From Salinispora tropica CNB-440 (GTDB lineage Bacteria > Actinomycetota > Actinomycetes > Mycobacteriales > Micromonosporaceae): DNA of 64,000 bases. The stretch spans positions 1,554,144-1,618,143 of the forward strand of contig NC_009380.1 in NCBI RefSeq assembly GCF_000016425.1, written 5' to 3'. The first letter of the stretch is position 1; each line of letters begins with the position of its first letter. The notes beneath the pieces are model-generated. The model did not search any database, was not told the DNA's origin, and saw only the letters and a list, made by a program, of their open reading frames with translations. The translations under genes and the position numbers were made by a program. Below, in pieces: positions 41,428 through 50,205 of this stretch.

Positions 41428-42179
41428 TCGGGCGGTTCCCGCAGGACGTAGCCGAAGCCCCGCACCGTGTGCAGCAACGGTGGATCCGAGATGTCGACCT
41501 TGCGACGGAGTTGGCTGACGAACTTCTCCACCACCCCCGGGTCGCCGGGGAAGTCGTACTGCCAGACCTGGGCGAGGATCTGCTGCTTGGACAGGACCCG
41601 GCCGGCGTTCTCCAACATATGTCGCAGTAACCGGAACTCGGTCGGCGACAGCTCGACCGGCGTGCCCGCCCGGGTGACGGTGTGTGCGTCCTCGTCGAGT
41701 TCCAGGTCGGCGACGGCGAGCCGGTTGGACGCGCTGGGCCGTCCGCCCAGGCGGCGTAGGACCGCGTTCACCCGGGCGACCACCTCCGCCACACTGAACG
41801 GCTTGGTGATGTAGTCGTCGCCGCCGAGGTTCAGCCCGGTGAGTCGGTCCTCCAGTGAGTCCTTCGCGGTCAGGAAGACCACCGCGAGCTCCGGGAGTCC
41901 GCGGCGCAGGTCGTGGACCAGGTCGAAGCCGGAGCCGTCGGGCAGCATCACGTCCACGATCGCCAACTCCGGAGCCAGTTCACCGGCGACCGTGAGCGCC
42001 TCGGCTCGGGAGCCGGCGGACCGGGCGTCGAACCCGGCGACCCGTAACGTGCGAAGCAGCAGCTCGGCCAGCGCCGGCTCGTCATCCACCACCAGCACCC
42101 GGGCCCGCCAGACCGAGCTGAGCTCGGCGCTCGCCCCCGGCCGCGGTTGCCGGGCGGAACGTCCTGTCGGTCCAGCCAT
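41424..42179 (-). CDS. OmpR-family response regulator
   Basis: A 251-aa regulator with an N-terminal receiver domain (acidic VDDE, phospho-acceptor Asp76 in IVDVMLPDGSG, Lys in ITKPFS) and a C-terminal winged helix (VELSPTEFRLLRHMLENAG, then KVDISDPPLLHTVRGFGYVL). I chose ATG 42179; the open frame extends 74 codons upstream, through the intergenic region. Translationally coupled to the kinase gene. Three TGCTGAA repeats occur in the upstream divergent promoter and may be its binding sites. Confidence 0.92.
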   Translation of the reverse strand: MAGPTGRSARQPRPGASAELSSVWRARVLVVDDEPALAELLLRTLRVAGFDARSAGSRAEALTVAGELAPELAIVDVMLPDGSGFDLVHDLRRGLPELAVVFLTAKDSLEDRLTGLNLGGDDYITKPFSVAEVVARVNAVLRRLGGRPSASNRLAVADLELDEDAHTVTRAGTPVELSPTEFRLLRHMLENAGRVLSKQQILAQVWQYDFPGDPGVVEKFVSQLRRKVDISDPPLLHTVRGFGYVLREPPE

Positions 42180-42225
42180 GGCGTCAGTATCTCCGGCGCG
42201 GGGACCGGGGAACCTGCCAACCGCC

Positions 42226-42274
42226 TGCTGAATGGCTGACGGTTTGCTGAAGCCCCGACAGGTCGCCTGCTGAA
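42226..42274. promoter_or_regulatory. Three TGCTGAA direct repeats
   Basis: Copies at 42226-42232, 42245-42251 and 42268-42274 (spacing 19 and 23 bases, near two helical turns). The middle copy as GTTTGCTGA also has an inverted match, TCAGCAAAC, at 42317-42325. They lie between the response-regulator gene and the divergent DUF2993 gene, so they could be operators for this two-component system. Confidence 0.45.
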
Positions 42275-42375
42275 CGCCGCGGGTGGGGGCCGGTCCGCGT
42301 CGCCCGATCCGGATCGTCAGCAAACGGGAAGGTACGCCGGAGGGGACCGGCAGGTCGGTGCGCTTGCCTTGGGGC

Positions 42376-43188
42376 ATGAGCCGGACTGATCTGCCGACCA
42401 AGGCCCGCCCACGGAGCCGGACCTCCGTCCGGAGCCGGACCGGATCCCGCCGTACCGACCGCTCGCTGGCCCGCCGGTTGCGGTTGCCGCTGGTGCTGGT
42501 CGTCGTCGCGCTGGTGCTGGCCTACGGCGCCGATCGGTTCCTCGCCGCCGCGGTCGAACGTCGGGTGTCCGCGATGGTCGGCTGTCGCCTCGACGGCGCC
42601 GAGCTGACCACCTCGCTGCCCGGCCCGTTCGTCACTCCGCGACTACTGACCGGGGACCTGGGCACCGTGACCGTGCAGGGCGCCGTCGACACTGCGGCCG
42701 GGCCCACCCACCTCCAGCTCTCCCTGCGCGACGTGCACGCCCGGCCGTTCTCGGACGAACCGGTCGACGTCGCCGGGGCCGAGGCGACGGTGACCATGCC
42801 GTACGACCAACTGCCCGGCACCGAAGCGGGCCAGCAGCGGTTTGAGAACGCCGGTGACCAACTCGCCGTGATCCGGCCGGGCGTGGTCTTGGGCGGCGAC
42901 CTTCGCGTGCTCATGGACCTTGCGTTGGCCGGCGAGGAGTTGGTGCTCACCCCGACCACGGTGGAGGTGGCCGGGCAGCAGCTGCCGGTGGACCTGGTCG
43001 CCCCGATTCTCGCCGGGCGTGATCCGGAACTCGCGGGGCAGCTGGAGCCGCGCCAGGTCGCCCTGCCGGGCCTGCCGAGCGGTCTGGTGCCTGACAACGT
43101 CGCCGCCGGCCCCGACGGCCTGACCCTGCACGCGAGCCTCGACACCAACGAGCTCGCCTCCGCCACCGCGGGCGACTGCCCCGCGTGA
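42376..43188 (+). CDS. DUF2993 (LmeA-like) protein
   Basis: A 270-aa protein with an Arg-rich N terminus, a signal-anchor helix (LPLVLVVVALVLAYGADRFL, about residues 37-56) and a DUF2993 domain. Mycobacterial LmeA of this family is a periplasmic phospholipid-binding protein needed for lipomannan elongation. Here the gene precedes an MMPL transporter by 51 bases, suggesting lipid handling in the envelope. ATG 42376 gives the expected length; the frame is open 31 codons further upstream without a better ribosome binding site. No strong Shine-Dalgarno is present. Confidence 0.78.
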   Translation: MSRTDLPTKARPRSRTSVRSRTGSRRTDRSLARRLRLPLVLVVVALVLAYGADRFLAAAVERRVSAMVGCRLDGAELTTSLPGPFVTPRLLTGDLGTVTVQGAVDTAAGPTHLQLSLRDVHARPFSDEPVDVAGAEATVTMPYDQLPGTEAGQQRFENAGDQLAVIRPGVVLGGDLRVLMDLALAGEELVLTPTTVEVAGQQLPVDLVAPILAGRDPELAGQLEPRQVALPGLPSGLVPDNVAAGPDGLTLHASLDTNELASATAGDCPA

Positions 43189-43239
43189 CGCCCCTCGATC
43201 CAGTAGCCCAGGCCCACCCCATCCCTTTCGGAGGTTTCC

Positions 43240-45471
43240 GTGCGTAACGCCCTGTACTCGTACGGCCGGCTGGCTGCCCGCCGGCCCTGGCAGCTGCTCA
43301 CCGCCTGGCTCCTGGTGGCCGCGGCCGTCGTGGGCGTGTGGGTGGCGGTGGGCACCAGCATCGACGATGCCATCACCATTCCGGGCAGCGACAGCAGCCG
43401 CGCGCAGGAGATCCAGAACGCGGTGTTCCCGGCCTCCGCGCTCGGCAACGGCACCCTGGTGTTCCACGACGCGGACTCCTCGGTCACCTCGCCCGAGGGA
43501 CGGGCGGCGATCGAGGCTTCGCTGCTGGCGGTGCGGGATGTGGATGGGGTGACGCAGGTGGTGCCCCCATTCCCGCAGGAGCCCGGCCAGCCCACGCCGC
43601 GGATCAGCGCCGACGGGCACACCGCGTACGCGCAGGTCTACTTCGACGTGCCGCCCGCGGCCCTCAGCGAGCAGGACGCCGACCGCGTGCTGGCCGCCGC
43701 CAGCCCGGCCACGGACGCCGGGCTGGAGGTGCTCCCCGGAGGCCAGCTCGCCCAGGCGGCCGCCGGTGATCCGGGACACCGCAGCGAGTTGATCGGTCTG
43801 GCCGTGGCTGCCGTCGTTTTGCTGGTGGCCCTCGGCGCGGCCGCGGCGATGGCCCTACCCCTGGTCTCCGCGCTGGTCGGCCTGGTGCTCGGACTCGCCG
43901 CCATCGGGCTGCTCAGCCAGGTAGGAGCGATCCCGGACATCGCGACGACGGTGGCGAGCATGATCTCGCTCGGTGTCGGCATCGACTACGCGCTCTTCAT
44001 CGTCGTGCGGTACCGCACGGCCCGGCAGGAGGGGCAACCGCACGAGCGGGCGTTGGGGGTCGCGGTGGCCACCGCGGGCGCGGCGGTGCTCTTCGCCGGC
44101 GCCACCGTCGCCGTCGGCCTGGGCGGCCTGCTGCTGGCCGGGCTGCCGCTGCTGACCTCGCTGGGGTGGACCGCCGCCGTAGCGGTCGGGCTGTCGGTGG
44201 TGGCCGCGGTCGGCGTGCTGCCGGCCGTCCTCGGGGTCGTCGGCTCGCGGCTCGACGCCGGTGCGCTGCCACGGCGTCGCTCGAAGAGGGCGTCGAAGGC
44301 GGGCTGGTGGCACCGGATCGGCGAGCGGACGGCCCGGCGGCCGTGGCTGGCAGTGGTCGGCTCGCTCCTGGTGCTGGCGGTCTTCATCGCGCCGGTGGCT
44401 GACCTGGAGCTCGGCCAGCAGGACGGCGGCCACGACCCGGTCGGTACGCCCACCCGGCAGAGCTACGACCTGCTGGAGTCGGCGTTCGGCCCGGGCGTGA
44501 ACGGGCCGCTGCTGGTCGTCGCCGACCTGGGCGACACCGCCCAGACCGACCCGGCCACGGTGCAGCGGCAGGCCGCCGCCCTCAGCTCCGCCCTGGCGGA
44601 CGTGCCCGGCGTGCAGTCCGTCCAGGGGCCGCGGGTCTCCACCGACGGCAGTGGCGCGCTCTGGCAGGTGGTGCCGACGACCGCGCCCAGCGACCCGGCC
44701 ACCGGTGACCTCGTCACCGAGCTGCGCGAGGAAATCCTGCCGCCGCTGGCAACCGACGGTACGCAGCTGCACGTCGGCGGTCAGACCGCCGCGAAGATTG
44801 ACTTCACCGACCAGGTGGCGGAGCGGCTGCCGCTGGTGCTGGCGGTGGTGATCGCGCTGAGCTTCCTGCTGTTGGTCGTCCTGTTCCGGTCCTTCGTGAT
44901 CCCGCTGACCGCCGCGCTGATGAACCTGCTCTCCGTCGGCGCCGCGTACGGCATCCTCACCTTCGCCTTCGCCGAGGGGCACCTCACGGGGCTGCTCGGG
45001 CTGGACGGTCCGGTGCCGATCGAGAGCTACATCCCGCTGATCCTTTTCGCCATCCTGTTCGGGCTGTCGATGGACTACGAGGTCTTCCTGGTCTCGTCGA
45101 TCGCCGAGCGGTGGCACGCTGTCCGGGACAACCGGCGTGCGGTGGTGACCGGGCTCGGCTCGGCAGGACGGGTCGTCACCGCGGCAGCATTGATCATGTT
45201 CAGCGTCTTCGTCAGCTTCGCCGGCCAGGACAACCCGTTGATCAAGATGTTCGGGGTGGGGCTTGGCGTGGCGGTGCTGCTCGACGCGGTGGTCGTCCGC
45301 GGCTTCCTGGTGCCGGGGATCATGGTGCTGCTCGGTCGCGCCAACTGGTGGTTCCCCCGCTGGTTGGACCGGCTGATGCCCCGGGTCGATCTGGAGGCGT
45401 CCCCCGCGGCCGACGAGACGCCCGACGGGCTCCCGCCGACCGACGGCCGGGTCGCCGTTCCGGCCCGGTGA
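43240..45471 (+). CDS. MMPL-family RND transporter
   Basis: A 743-aa membrane protein with the MmpL plan of two repeats: one N-terminal helix, an extracytoplasmic domain, then five or more helices, each repeated. Diagnostic segments are SLGVGIDYALFIVVRYR in the first half and LFGLSMDYEVFLVSSIAERW in the second, both carrying the conserved Asp-Tyr pair used for proton relay. Likely exports a lipid or hydrophobic metabolite. The GTG start has CGGAGG five bases upstream. Forms a pair with the DUF2993 gene, divergent from the two-component system. Confidence 0.9.
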   Translation: MRNALYSYGRLAARRPWQLLTAWLLVAAAVVGVWVAVGTSIDDAITIPGSDSSRAQEIQNAVFPASALGNGTLVFHDADSSVTSPEGRAAIEASLLAVRDVDGVTQVVPPFPQEPGQPTPRISADGHTAYAQVYFDVPPAALSEQDADRVLAAASPATDAGLEVLPGGQLAQAAAGDPGHRSELIGLAVAAVVLLVALGAAAAMALPLVSALVGLVLGLAAIGLLSQVGAIPDIATTVASMISLGVGIDYALFIVVRYRTARQEGQPHERALGVAVATAGAAVLFAGATVAVGLGGLLLAGLPLLTSLGWTAAVAVGLSVVAAVGVLPAVLGVVGSRLDAGALPRRRSKRASKAGWWHRIGERTARRPWLAVVGSLLVLAVFIAPVADLELGQQDGGHDPVGTPTRQSYDLLESAFGPGVNGPLLVVADLGDTAQTDPATVQRQAAALSSALADVPGVQSVQGPRVSTDGSGALWQVVPTTAPSDPATGDLVTELREEILPPLATDGTQLHVGGQTAAKIDFTDQVAERLPLVLAVVIALSFLLLVVLFRSFVIPLTAALMNLLSVGAAYGILTFAFAEGHLTGLLGLDGPVPIESYIPLILFAILFGLSMDYEVFLVSSIAERWHAVRDNRRAVVTGLGSAGRVVTAAALIMFSVFVSFAGQDNPLIKMFGVGLGVAVLLDAVVVRGFLVPGIMVLLGRANWWFPRWLDRLMPRVDLEASPAADETPDGLPPTDGRVAVPAR

Positions 45472-45554
45472 CTGCCCGGACCGGCGTGCGGTAGCGAGGT
45501 TGAGGGCGCCGGCGGTGCCGCTGCCCACTGATCGGCGGGCTCACCAATAGACCC

Positions 45555-45578
45555 GTACGACTTGTACGAGTTGTACGC
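45555..45578. promoter_or_regulatory. GTACG repeats, probable toxin-antitoxin operator
   Basis: GTACG occurs three times at a nine-base period (45555, 45564, 45573), forming overlapping imperfect palindromes just before the antitoxin start. A TACGCT box at 45574-45579 ends seven bases before TTG 45587. The arrangement suits an autoregulated antitoxin promoter. Confidence 0.5.
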
Positions 45579-45586
45579 TGGATCTG

Positions 45587-45856
45587 TTGAGTGAGCCCGC
45601 CGTCGAACTCCCGATCTCCGACGCCCGCGACACCCTGGCGGATGTGGTTTCCCGCGCCCACTAGGCCGGACGCATCACCTACGTCACCCGCCGTGGGCAG
45701 CGCCTCGCTGCCGTGGTCCCCGCCGAGGTAGCCGAAGCGATCGAACGAGCCGAGGACGCCGCGGACGTCACCGCTGCCCGTGAAGCCCTGGCCCGCATCG
45801 ACGCTGGCGAGACTCCGATTCCGCTGACCCAGCTGCGCGACGAGTTCGGTCGGTGA
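45587..45856 (+). pseudogene. Type II antitoxin (Phd/YefM-like) with internal stop
   Basis: From TTG 45587 the frame reads SEPAVELPISDARDTLADVVSRAH, then TAG (45662-45664), then AGRITYVTRRGQRLAAVVPAE and a helical C terminus ending LRDEFGR. Homologues of this Phd/YefM type usually have Tyr at the stop position, so a single TAC-to-TAG change would explain it. Codon usage on both sides is intact, so the loss looks recent. The stop overlaps the toxin start by GTGA. A restart after the TAG would remove the DNA-binding N terminus. Confidence 0.75.
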
Positions 45857-46124
45857 CCACCCCGGCCCACACGTCCAGGTCGAGCGGGTCGCCGCCAAAC
45901 TGCTGCGCAAGCTCGACCGTCGCGTACAGGCCCGGGTTGTCGCCGCTGTCGCCGGACTGGCCACCCAACCTTGTCCGGCCGGAGTCAAGGCACTCACCGG
46001 GCACCCCGGCCTGGTTCGAATCCGCGTCGGTGCCTACCGCATCGTCTACACGGTTCGCGACCAAGAGCTGATTGTTCTCGTGCTTCACCTGGGCCACCGT
46101 AGCGATGTCGACGACGCACTCTGA
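45853..46124 (+). pseudogene. RelE/ParE-superfamily toxin, frameshifted near its start
   Basis: GTG 45853 begins MTTPAH, but the RelE body (VQVERVAAKLLRKLDRR, then VKALTGHPGLVRIRVGAYRIVY and LVLHLGHRSDV) is in another frame; one base is missing near 45871. The RelE hallmarks, the KALTG segment, the RIRVGAYRIVY core and the final HRSDVY-like motif, are otherwise preserved. Coupled to a likewise broken antitoxin, so the pair is probably inactive unless the bases are errors. Confidence 0.75.
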
Positions 46125-46242
46125 ATTGGTTATCGGGGTTGGGGTGCCGGCGGTGTCGCTGCCGGCGTATCCCGGCGGTGCCGGGCGGGTCGGATGCGCA
46201 AGGATGGGTGTGCCGTTCACCCCTTACCCGTGGGAGTCGTTC

Positions 46243-47628
46243 GTGACCACCGACCTGACCGTGCCGGACCGGACCCGGTCGGACGTGACACCGATCCAAC
46301 GGCGAACCCTGGGTCTGCTGTTCGGCACCCAGATCATCGGTGGCATCGGCGTCACCATCGGGATCGCGGTCGGGGCGTTGCTCGCCGCTCGGATCGCCGG
46401 CACCGCGGTCGCCGGTCTGACCCAGAGCGCCGCCGTGGTGGGCGCCGCGCTGCTCGCCATCCCGATTACCCGGATCATGAACGGGCACGGGCGCCGCCCG
46501 GGGCTGGTCGTCGCCTACCTGGTCGGCGCGGTCGGCGCGGTGCTGGTGGTGCTCGCCGCGGTCACCCGGATCGTGCCGCTGCTCTTCCTCGGCAGTCTGC
46601 TCTTCGGCGGCGGCACCGCCGCGAACCTCCAGGCCCGGTACGCCGCGGTGGACCTCGCCGAGCCGGCGCGGCGGGGTCGGCAGCTCGCCCTGATCGTCTG
46701 GGCCACCACCATCGGCGCGGTGGCCGCGCCGAACTTCGCGGCGCTTGCCGACACGGTCACCGGCGGGTGGGGGCTGCCGCCGCTGGCCGGCCCGTTCGCC
46801 TTCAGCACCGCCGCCTTCGTGCTGGCCGCCGGGGTGCTCTTCGTACTGCTACGACCTGACCCCCTGCTCACCGCGCGCCGGCGGGCGGCGGGCGAGGCCG
46901 CGGTCGCCACGCCGCCCGTGGTCGATCCGGTCACCACCGGACCCTCGGCCGGCGGGCTCCCGGAGGTCGGGCCCGCGACCTCCCCGGGCCCGGTGGCTCG
47001 GCGCGGTGCGGGGATGCGGGTGGCCTGGCAGGTGGTACGCGACCGCCCGGCGGCCCGGCTCGGCGTCGCGGCGGTGGCAGTGGGGCACGCGGTGATGGTG
47101 GCGGTGATGTCGATGACCCCGGTGCATCTCGGCGAGTCGCACGGCGACGCGGATGTCCTGCGGGTGGTCGGCATCGTGCTGAGTCTGCACATCGCCGGCA
47201 TGTACGCGCTGGCCCCGCTGGTGGGCTGGCTCGCCGACCGGCTCGGCCGGCCGGCGGTCATCCTCGGCGGCGTCGGGCTGCTGCTCGCCGCGTGCGCCGT
47301 CGCCGGCACCGCCGGCCACCACACGCCGCTACTCTCGGTGGGGCTCGTCCTGCTCGGGCTGGGCTGGTCCGGCACGATGGTGGGCGGCTCCACGCTGCTG
47401 TCGGAGTCGGTGCCGGCGGCGGTGCGGCCGAGCGTGCAGGGGTTCTCCGACCTGACCATGGGGCTGGCTGGTGCCAGCGCCGCCGCGGTCAGCGGATTCG
47501 TCATGCGGGCGGCCGGCTATCCGGTACTCACCCTGCTGGCGGCGATCGTAGTGGTGCCGCTGGTGGCGCTAGCGTTACGTTGGGGTCCCGGCAGAGCACC
47601 CGACCGGGAGGATGACACGTGCGGTTGA
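46243..47628 (+). CDS. MFS transporter
   Basis: A 461-aa major facilitator with about 12 helices and a central Pro/Gly/Ala-rich loop (residues about 215-260). Motif A of the second half is GWLADRLGRPAVILGG; the first half has ITRIMNGHGRRPGLVVAY at the same place. I chose GTG 46243, preceded by GGGAG, giving MTTDLTVP; an upstream ATG at 46204 is possible. Substrate is unknown. Its stop lies ten bases inside the DUF3046 gene, so it may share a transcript with it. Confidence 0.82.
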   Translation: MTTDLTVPDRTRSDVTPIQRRTLGLLFGTQIIGGIGVTIGIAVGALLAARIAGTAVAGLTQSAAVVGAALLAIPITRIMNGHGRRPGLVVAYLVGAVGAVLVVLAAVTRIVPLLFLGSLLFGGGTAANLQARYAAVDLAEPARRGRQLALIVWATTIGAVAAPNFAALADTVTGGWGLPPLAGPFAFSTAAFVLAAGVLFVLLRPDPLLTARRRAAGEAAVATPPVVDPVTTGPSAGGLPEVGPATSPGPVARRGAGMRVAWQVVRDRPAARLGVAAVAVGHAVMVAVMSMTPVHLGESHGDADVLRVVGIVLSLHIAGMYALAPLVGWLADRLGRPAVILGGVGLLLAACAVAGTAGHHTPLLSVGLVLLGLGWSGTMVGGSTLLSESVPAAVRPSVQGFSDLTMGLAGASAAAVSGFVMRAAGYPVLTLLAAIVVVPLVALALRWGPGRAPDREDDTCG

Positions 47629-47819
47629 CGGATTTTTGGACGCGGCTTGAGGAGGCGTTCGGGCCGGGCTACGCGGCCAGTATCGCCAGCGACCAGGTCC
47701 TGACACAGCTCGATGGGCGGACGATCGAGCAGGCCCTCGCCGCGGGGGAGGAGACCCACGTGGTGTGGCGCGCGGTGGTTGCCGCGTACCCGGACAGAGT
47801 GCCGGCGCGGCTACGTTGA
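47619..47819 (+). CDS. DUF3046 protein
   Basis: A 66-aa protein with the DUF3046 signature LTDFWTRLEEAFGPGYAAS, then VLTQLDGRTIEQALAAGEE and VWRAV, ending PARLR. This small family is almost always encoded just upstream of recA in actinobacteria, as here. Function unknown. GTG 47619 has GGGAGG eight to ten bases upstream and overlaps the MFS stop. Confidence 0.9.
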   Translation: MRLTDFWTRLEEAFGPGYAASIASDQVLTQLDGRTIEQALAAGEETHVVWRAVVAAYPDRVPARLR

Positions 47820-47856
47820 GCAGTAATTTCGTTACGTTCGCGGGTCGCGCCCTCGC

Positions 47857-47872
47857 TCGTACACCTGTTCGG
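47857..47872 (+). promoter_or_regulatory. LexA/SOS box upstream of recA
   Basis: TCGTAC-N4-GTTCGG matches the actinobacterial SOS box TCGAAC-N4-GTTCGA at ten of twelve positions. It lies about 100-140 bases before the recA start, the usual place for LexA control. Confidence 0.7.
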
Positions 47873-47927
47873 CTATTGTCCACAGCGAGGTGCTCGTCCA
47901 CAGCTCACGGCATGGTCGCTGGTTTTC

Positions 47928-47949
47928 TGTCGGACCATGCGCCTAGCGT
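47928..47949 (+). promoter_or_regulatory. RecA-NDp-type promoter
   Basis: TGTCGG at 47928, then eight bases after position 47935, then TAGCGT at 47944-47949, following the mycobacterial RecA-NDp pattern TGTCRGTG-N8-TANNNT closely. That promoter class drives LexA-independent DNA-damage induction through PafBC or ClgR. The -10 ends six bases before GTG 47956. Confidence 0.6.
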
Positions 47950-48000
47950 GTCCGCGTGACGCGAAGCTCAGGGAAGTCGGCGAAGGCAGGGGTGGCGACG

Positions 48001-49047
48001 ATGGCGGCAGTGCCTGATCGGGAGAGGGCACTCGACCTTGCTCTCGCTCAGATCGACAAACAGTTCGGCAAGGGTTCGGTGATGCGGCTGGGGGAGCGCC
48101 CGGTCGTGGAGACCGCGGTGGTTCCGACCGGGTCCATTGCGCTGGATGTGGCCCTCGGTGTGGGTGGCCTGCCCCGGGGCCGGGTCATCGAGGTCTACGG
48201 CCCGGAGAGCAGCGGTAAGACGACGGTGGCGCTGCACGCGGTGGCCAACGCCCAGCGCTCCGGCGGCATCGCCGCCTTCGTCGACGCCGAGCACGCCCTC
48301 GACCCGGAATACGCCCGGGCCCTCGGCGTCGACACCGACGCCCTGTTGGTCTCCCAGCCGGACACCGGCGAGCAGGCACTGGAGATCGCGGACATGCTGG
48401 TCCGCTCCGGAGCGCTCGACATCATCGTCATCGACTCGGTGGCCGCGCTGGTGCCCCGCGCCGAGATCGAGGGGGAGATGGGCGACAGCCACGTCGGTCT
48501 CCAGGCCCGGCTGATGAGTCAGGCCCTGCGCAAGATGACCGGTGTGCTCAGCCACACCGGCACGACGGCGGTCTTCATCAACCAGCTCCGCGAGAAGATC
48601 GGCGTCATGTTCGGCAGCCCCGAGACCACCACCGGTGGGCGGGCGTTGAAGTTCTACGCCTCGGTTCGGCTGGACGTGCGCCGGATCGAGAGCCTCAAGG
48701 ACGGCACCGACGTGGTCGGTAACCGCACCCGGGTCAAGGTCGTGAAGAACAAGGTGGCCGCGCCGTTCAAGCAGGCCGAGTTCGACATCATGTACGGCAA
48801 GGGAATCTCCCGCGAGGGGTCGTTGATCGACGTGGGCGTCGAGCAGGCGATCATCCGGAAGTCCGGCGCGTGGTACACCTACGAGGGCGACCAACTCGGC
48901 CAGGGCAAGGAGAAAGCCCGCGAGTTCCTTCGGGAGAACCCGGACGTGGCCGCCGAGATCGAGAAGAAGATCCTGGAGAAGCTCGGCGTCGGTGCCGGCG
49001 CGGGTGACGCCGCTGGCGGTCCGGAGTTGCCGCCGGTCGACTTCTGA
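48001..49047 (+). CDS. recA: Recombinase RecA
   Basis: DNA strand-exchange ATPase and LexA co-protease. Walker A GPESSGKT is at residues 67-74; the conserved blocks [17 protein letters not shown] and [20 protein letters not shown] are intact, and the C terminus ends in an Ala/Gly-rich tail. I chose ATG 48001 ([15 protein letters not shown]), matching the family start and having AGGGGTG upstream. An in-frame GTG at 47956 lies six bases after a good -10 box and could start a leaderless form with 15 extra residues. No intein. recX follows after 10 bases. Confidence 0.96.
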   Translation: MAAVPDRERALDLALAQIDKQFGKGSVMRLGERPVVETAVVPTGSIALDVALGVGGLPRGRVIEVYGPESSGKTTVALHAVANAQRSGGIAAFVDAEHALDPEYARALGVDTDALLVSQPDTGEQALEIADMLVRSGALDIIVIDSVAALVPRAEIEGEMGDSHVGLQARLMSQALRKMTGVLSHTGTTAVFINQLREKIGVMFGSPETTTGGRALKFYASVRLDVRRIESLKDGTDVVGNRTRVKVVKNKVAAPFKQAEFDIMYGKGISREGSLIDVGVEQAIIRKSGAWYTYEGDQLGQGKEKAREFLRENPDVAAEIEKKILEKLGVGAGAGDAAGGPELPPVDF

Positions 49048-49057
49048 GCACAGACCT

Positions 49058-49720
49058 GTGACGTCACGACGAGCCCGCGCGGGTCGGGGGTGGGACGCCA
49101 GCCCACCGCGTACGGGTGACGCGGCCACGGCGGCGGCTCCCCGTCGTGGTCGCCGTAACGCCGACGCCGCGACCAACTCGGCCTCGTCCACGGACGAGGC
49201 CGAGTTGGCCCGGGAGGTCTGTCTGCGGCAGCTCGCCGTGCGTCCGCGTACCCGGGCCGAGCTGGCTCGGGCGCTGACGCGGCGGGGTATCTCGGCGGAG
49301 GTCGCCACCGTGGTCCTCGACCGTTACGACGAGGTCGGGATGATCGACGACGCGGCTTTCGCGCGGGCCTGGGTCTCCAGCCGGCACGTCGGCCGTGGCC
49401 TCGCCCGCCGTGCCCTCGCCACCGAGCTGCGCCAGCGCGGCGTCGATGGTGACGTGGCGAAGTCCGCGCTCGGCGAACTGGACGACGAGACCGAGGCGGA
49501 GACGGCCCGTGCCCTGGCGGAGCGGAAGCTGCGCGTCACCCGGGGTGAGCCGGACGCGGTGTTTCGGCGATTGGTCGGCATGCTGGCCCGCAAGGGCTAC
49601 TCACCGGGGGTGGCGATTCGGGCGGTGAAAGAGGCCCTTGCGGCGCAGAGTGCCGAGGCGGCCGAGTTCGCGGAGCAGATCGACGCCGAGGCGCTCAGCG
49701 ACATCGAGGTCGATCCTTGA
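49058..49720 (+). CDS. recX: Regulatory protein RecX
   Basis: Inhibitor or modulator of RecA filaments. The 220-aa protein has a low-complexity Ala/Arg N terminus of about 50 residues, then three-helix RecX repeats: CLRQLAVRPRTRAELARAL, DAAFARAWVSSR, and RKLRVTRGEPDAVFRRLVGMLARKGY. GTG 49058 is chosen, ten bases after the recA stop; the open frame runs further upstream into recA. Co-transcription with recA is likely. Confidence 0.9.
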   Translation: MTSRRARAGRGWDASPPRTGDAATAAAPRRGRRNADAATNSASSTDEAELAREVCLRQLAVRPRTRAELARALTRRGISAEVATVVLDRYDEVGMIDDAAFARAWVSSRHVGRGLARRALATELRQRGVDGDVAKSALGELDDETEAETARALAERKLRVTRGEPDAVFRRLVGMLARKGYSPGVAIRAVKEALAAQSAEAAEFAEQIDAEALSDIEVDP

Positions 49721-50205
49721 CCGAGAGTTCATGTGACTGCATGGCCACGCCAGCCGCAGGCAATTGAGTCCCTTTTGTGGGCTTTTGACTGATCATTGAT
49801 CAGCGCTGTGTAACTCTGCAAATCCTCTCCGTTCGGATGTATTGATCATGGTTTCCTTGACCGGACCGGCGTCGGGGACCTAGCCTCGCCATAAGGCTCA
49901 CATTGCCCGACCAGCGCAGGCAAAGCGCACAACATAGATCGTGTAACAGAACCGCATCACTTTGGCCGATCCGTTGGCTCTGGTGTCGGCTCCGAACCCG
50001 ACCGGTCTCGGAGCCCATGCGACAACTGCAGCTCCCGTCGGCGGTGCCGTCCCGGCACCGCCGATGGGAGAGCTCCCCTTTCGGTCAGCCGCTCCGGTCG
50101 GGCGTCCAGAGCCGCGGGAGCGCGCCCACCGCACGTTGGCTGCGGCGCGACGGTCAAGGGGAGGCGCGCGATGGCGAGGCGGCAGGGGTCGACAGGAAGC
50201 TCACC
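49721..50205. other. rny upstream region with palindrome
   Basis: No convincing gene. A perfect 15-base palindrome, CTGATCA-T-TGATCAG, is at 49789-49803, and TGATCA recurs at 49843-49848. The second half holds a long hairpin described separately. Open frames here lack coding character. Confidence 0.5.
50032..50070 (+). promoter_or_regulatory. Long leader hairpin upstream of rny
   Basis: An 18-base arm (CTCCCGTCGGCGGTGCCG) pairs with its complement across a three-base loop, with a single G-U pair. It ends 135 bases before the rny start, so it is probably in the transcript leader. It could be an attenuator, an RNase processing site for autoregulation, or a stability element. Confidence 0.55.

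Noticed and set aside
43855..45528. Reverse-strand open frame of 557 codons opposite the MMPL gene
   Set aside because: Highly Arg/Gln/Gly/His-rich, no homology pattern, and it mirrors a gene with complete family motifs on the plus strand; a GC-rich shadow.
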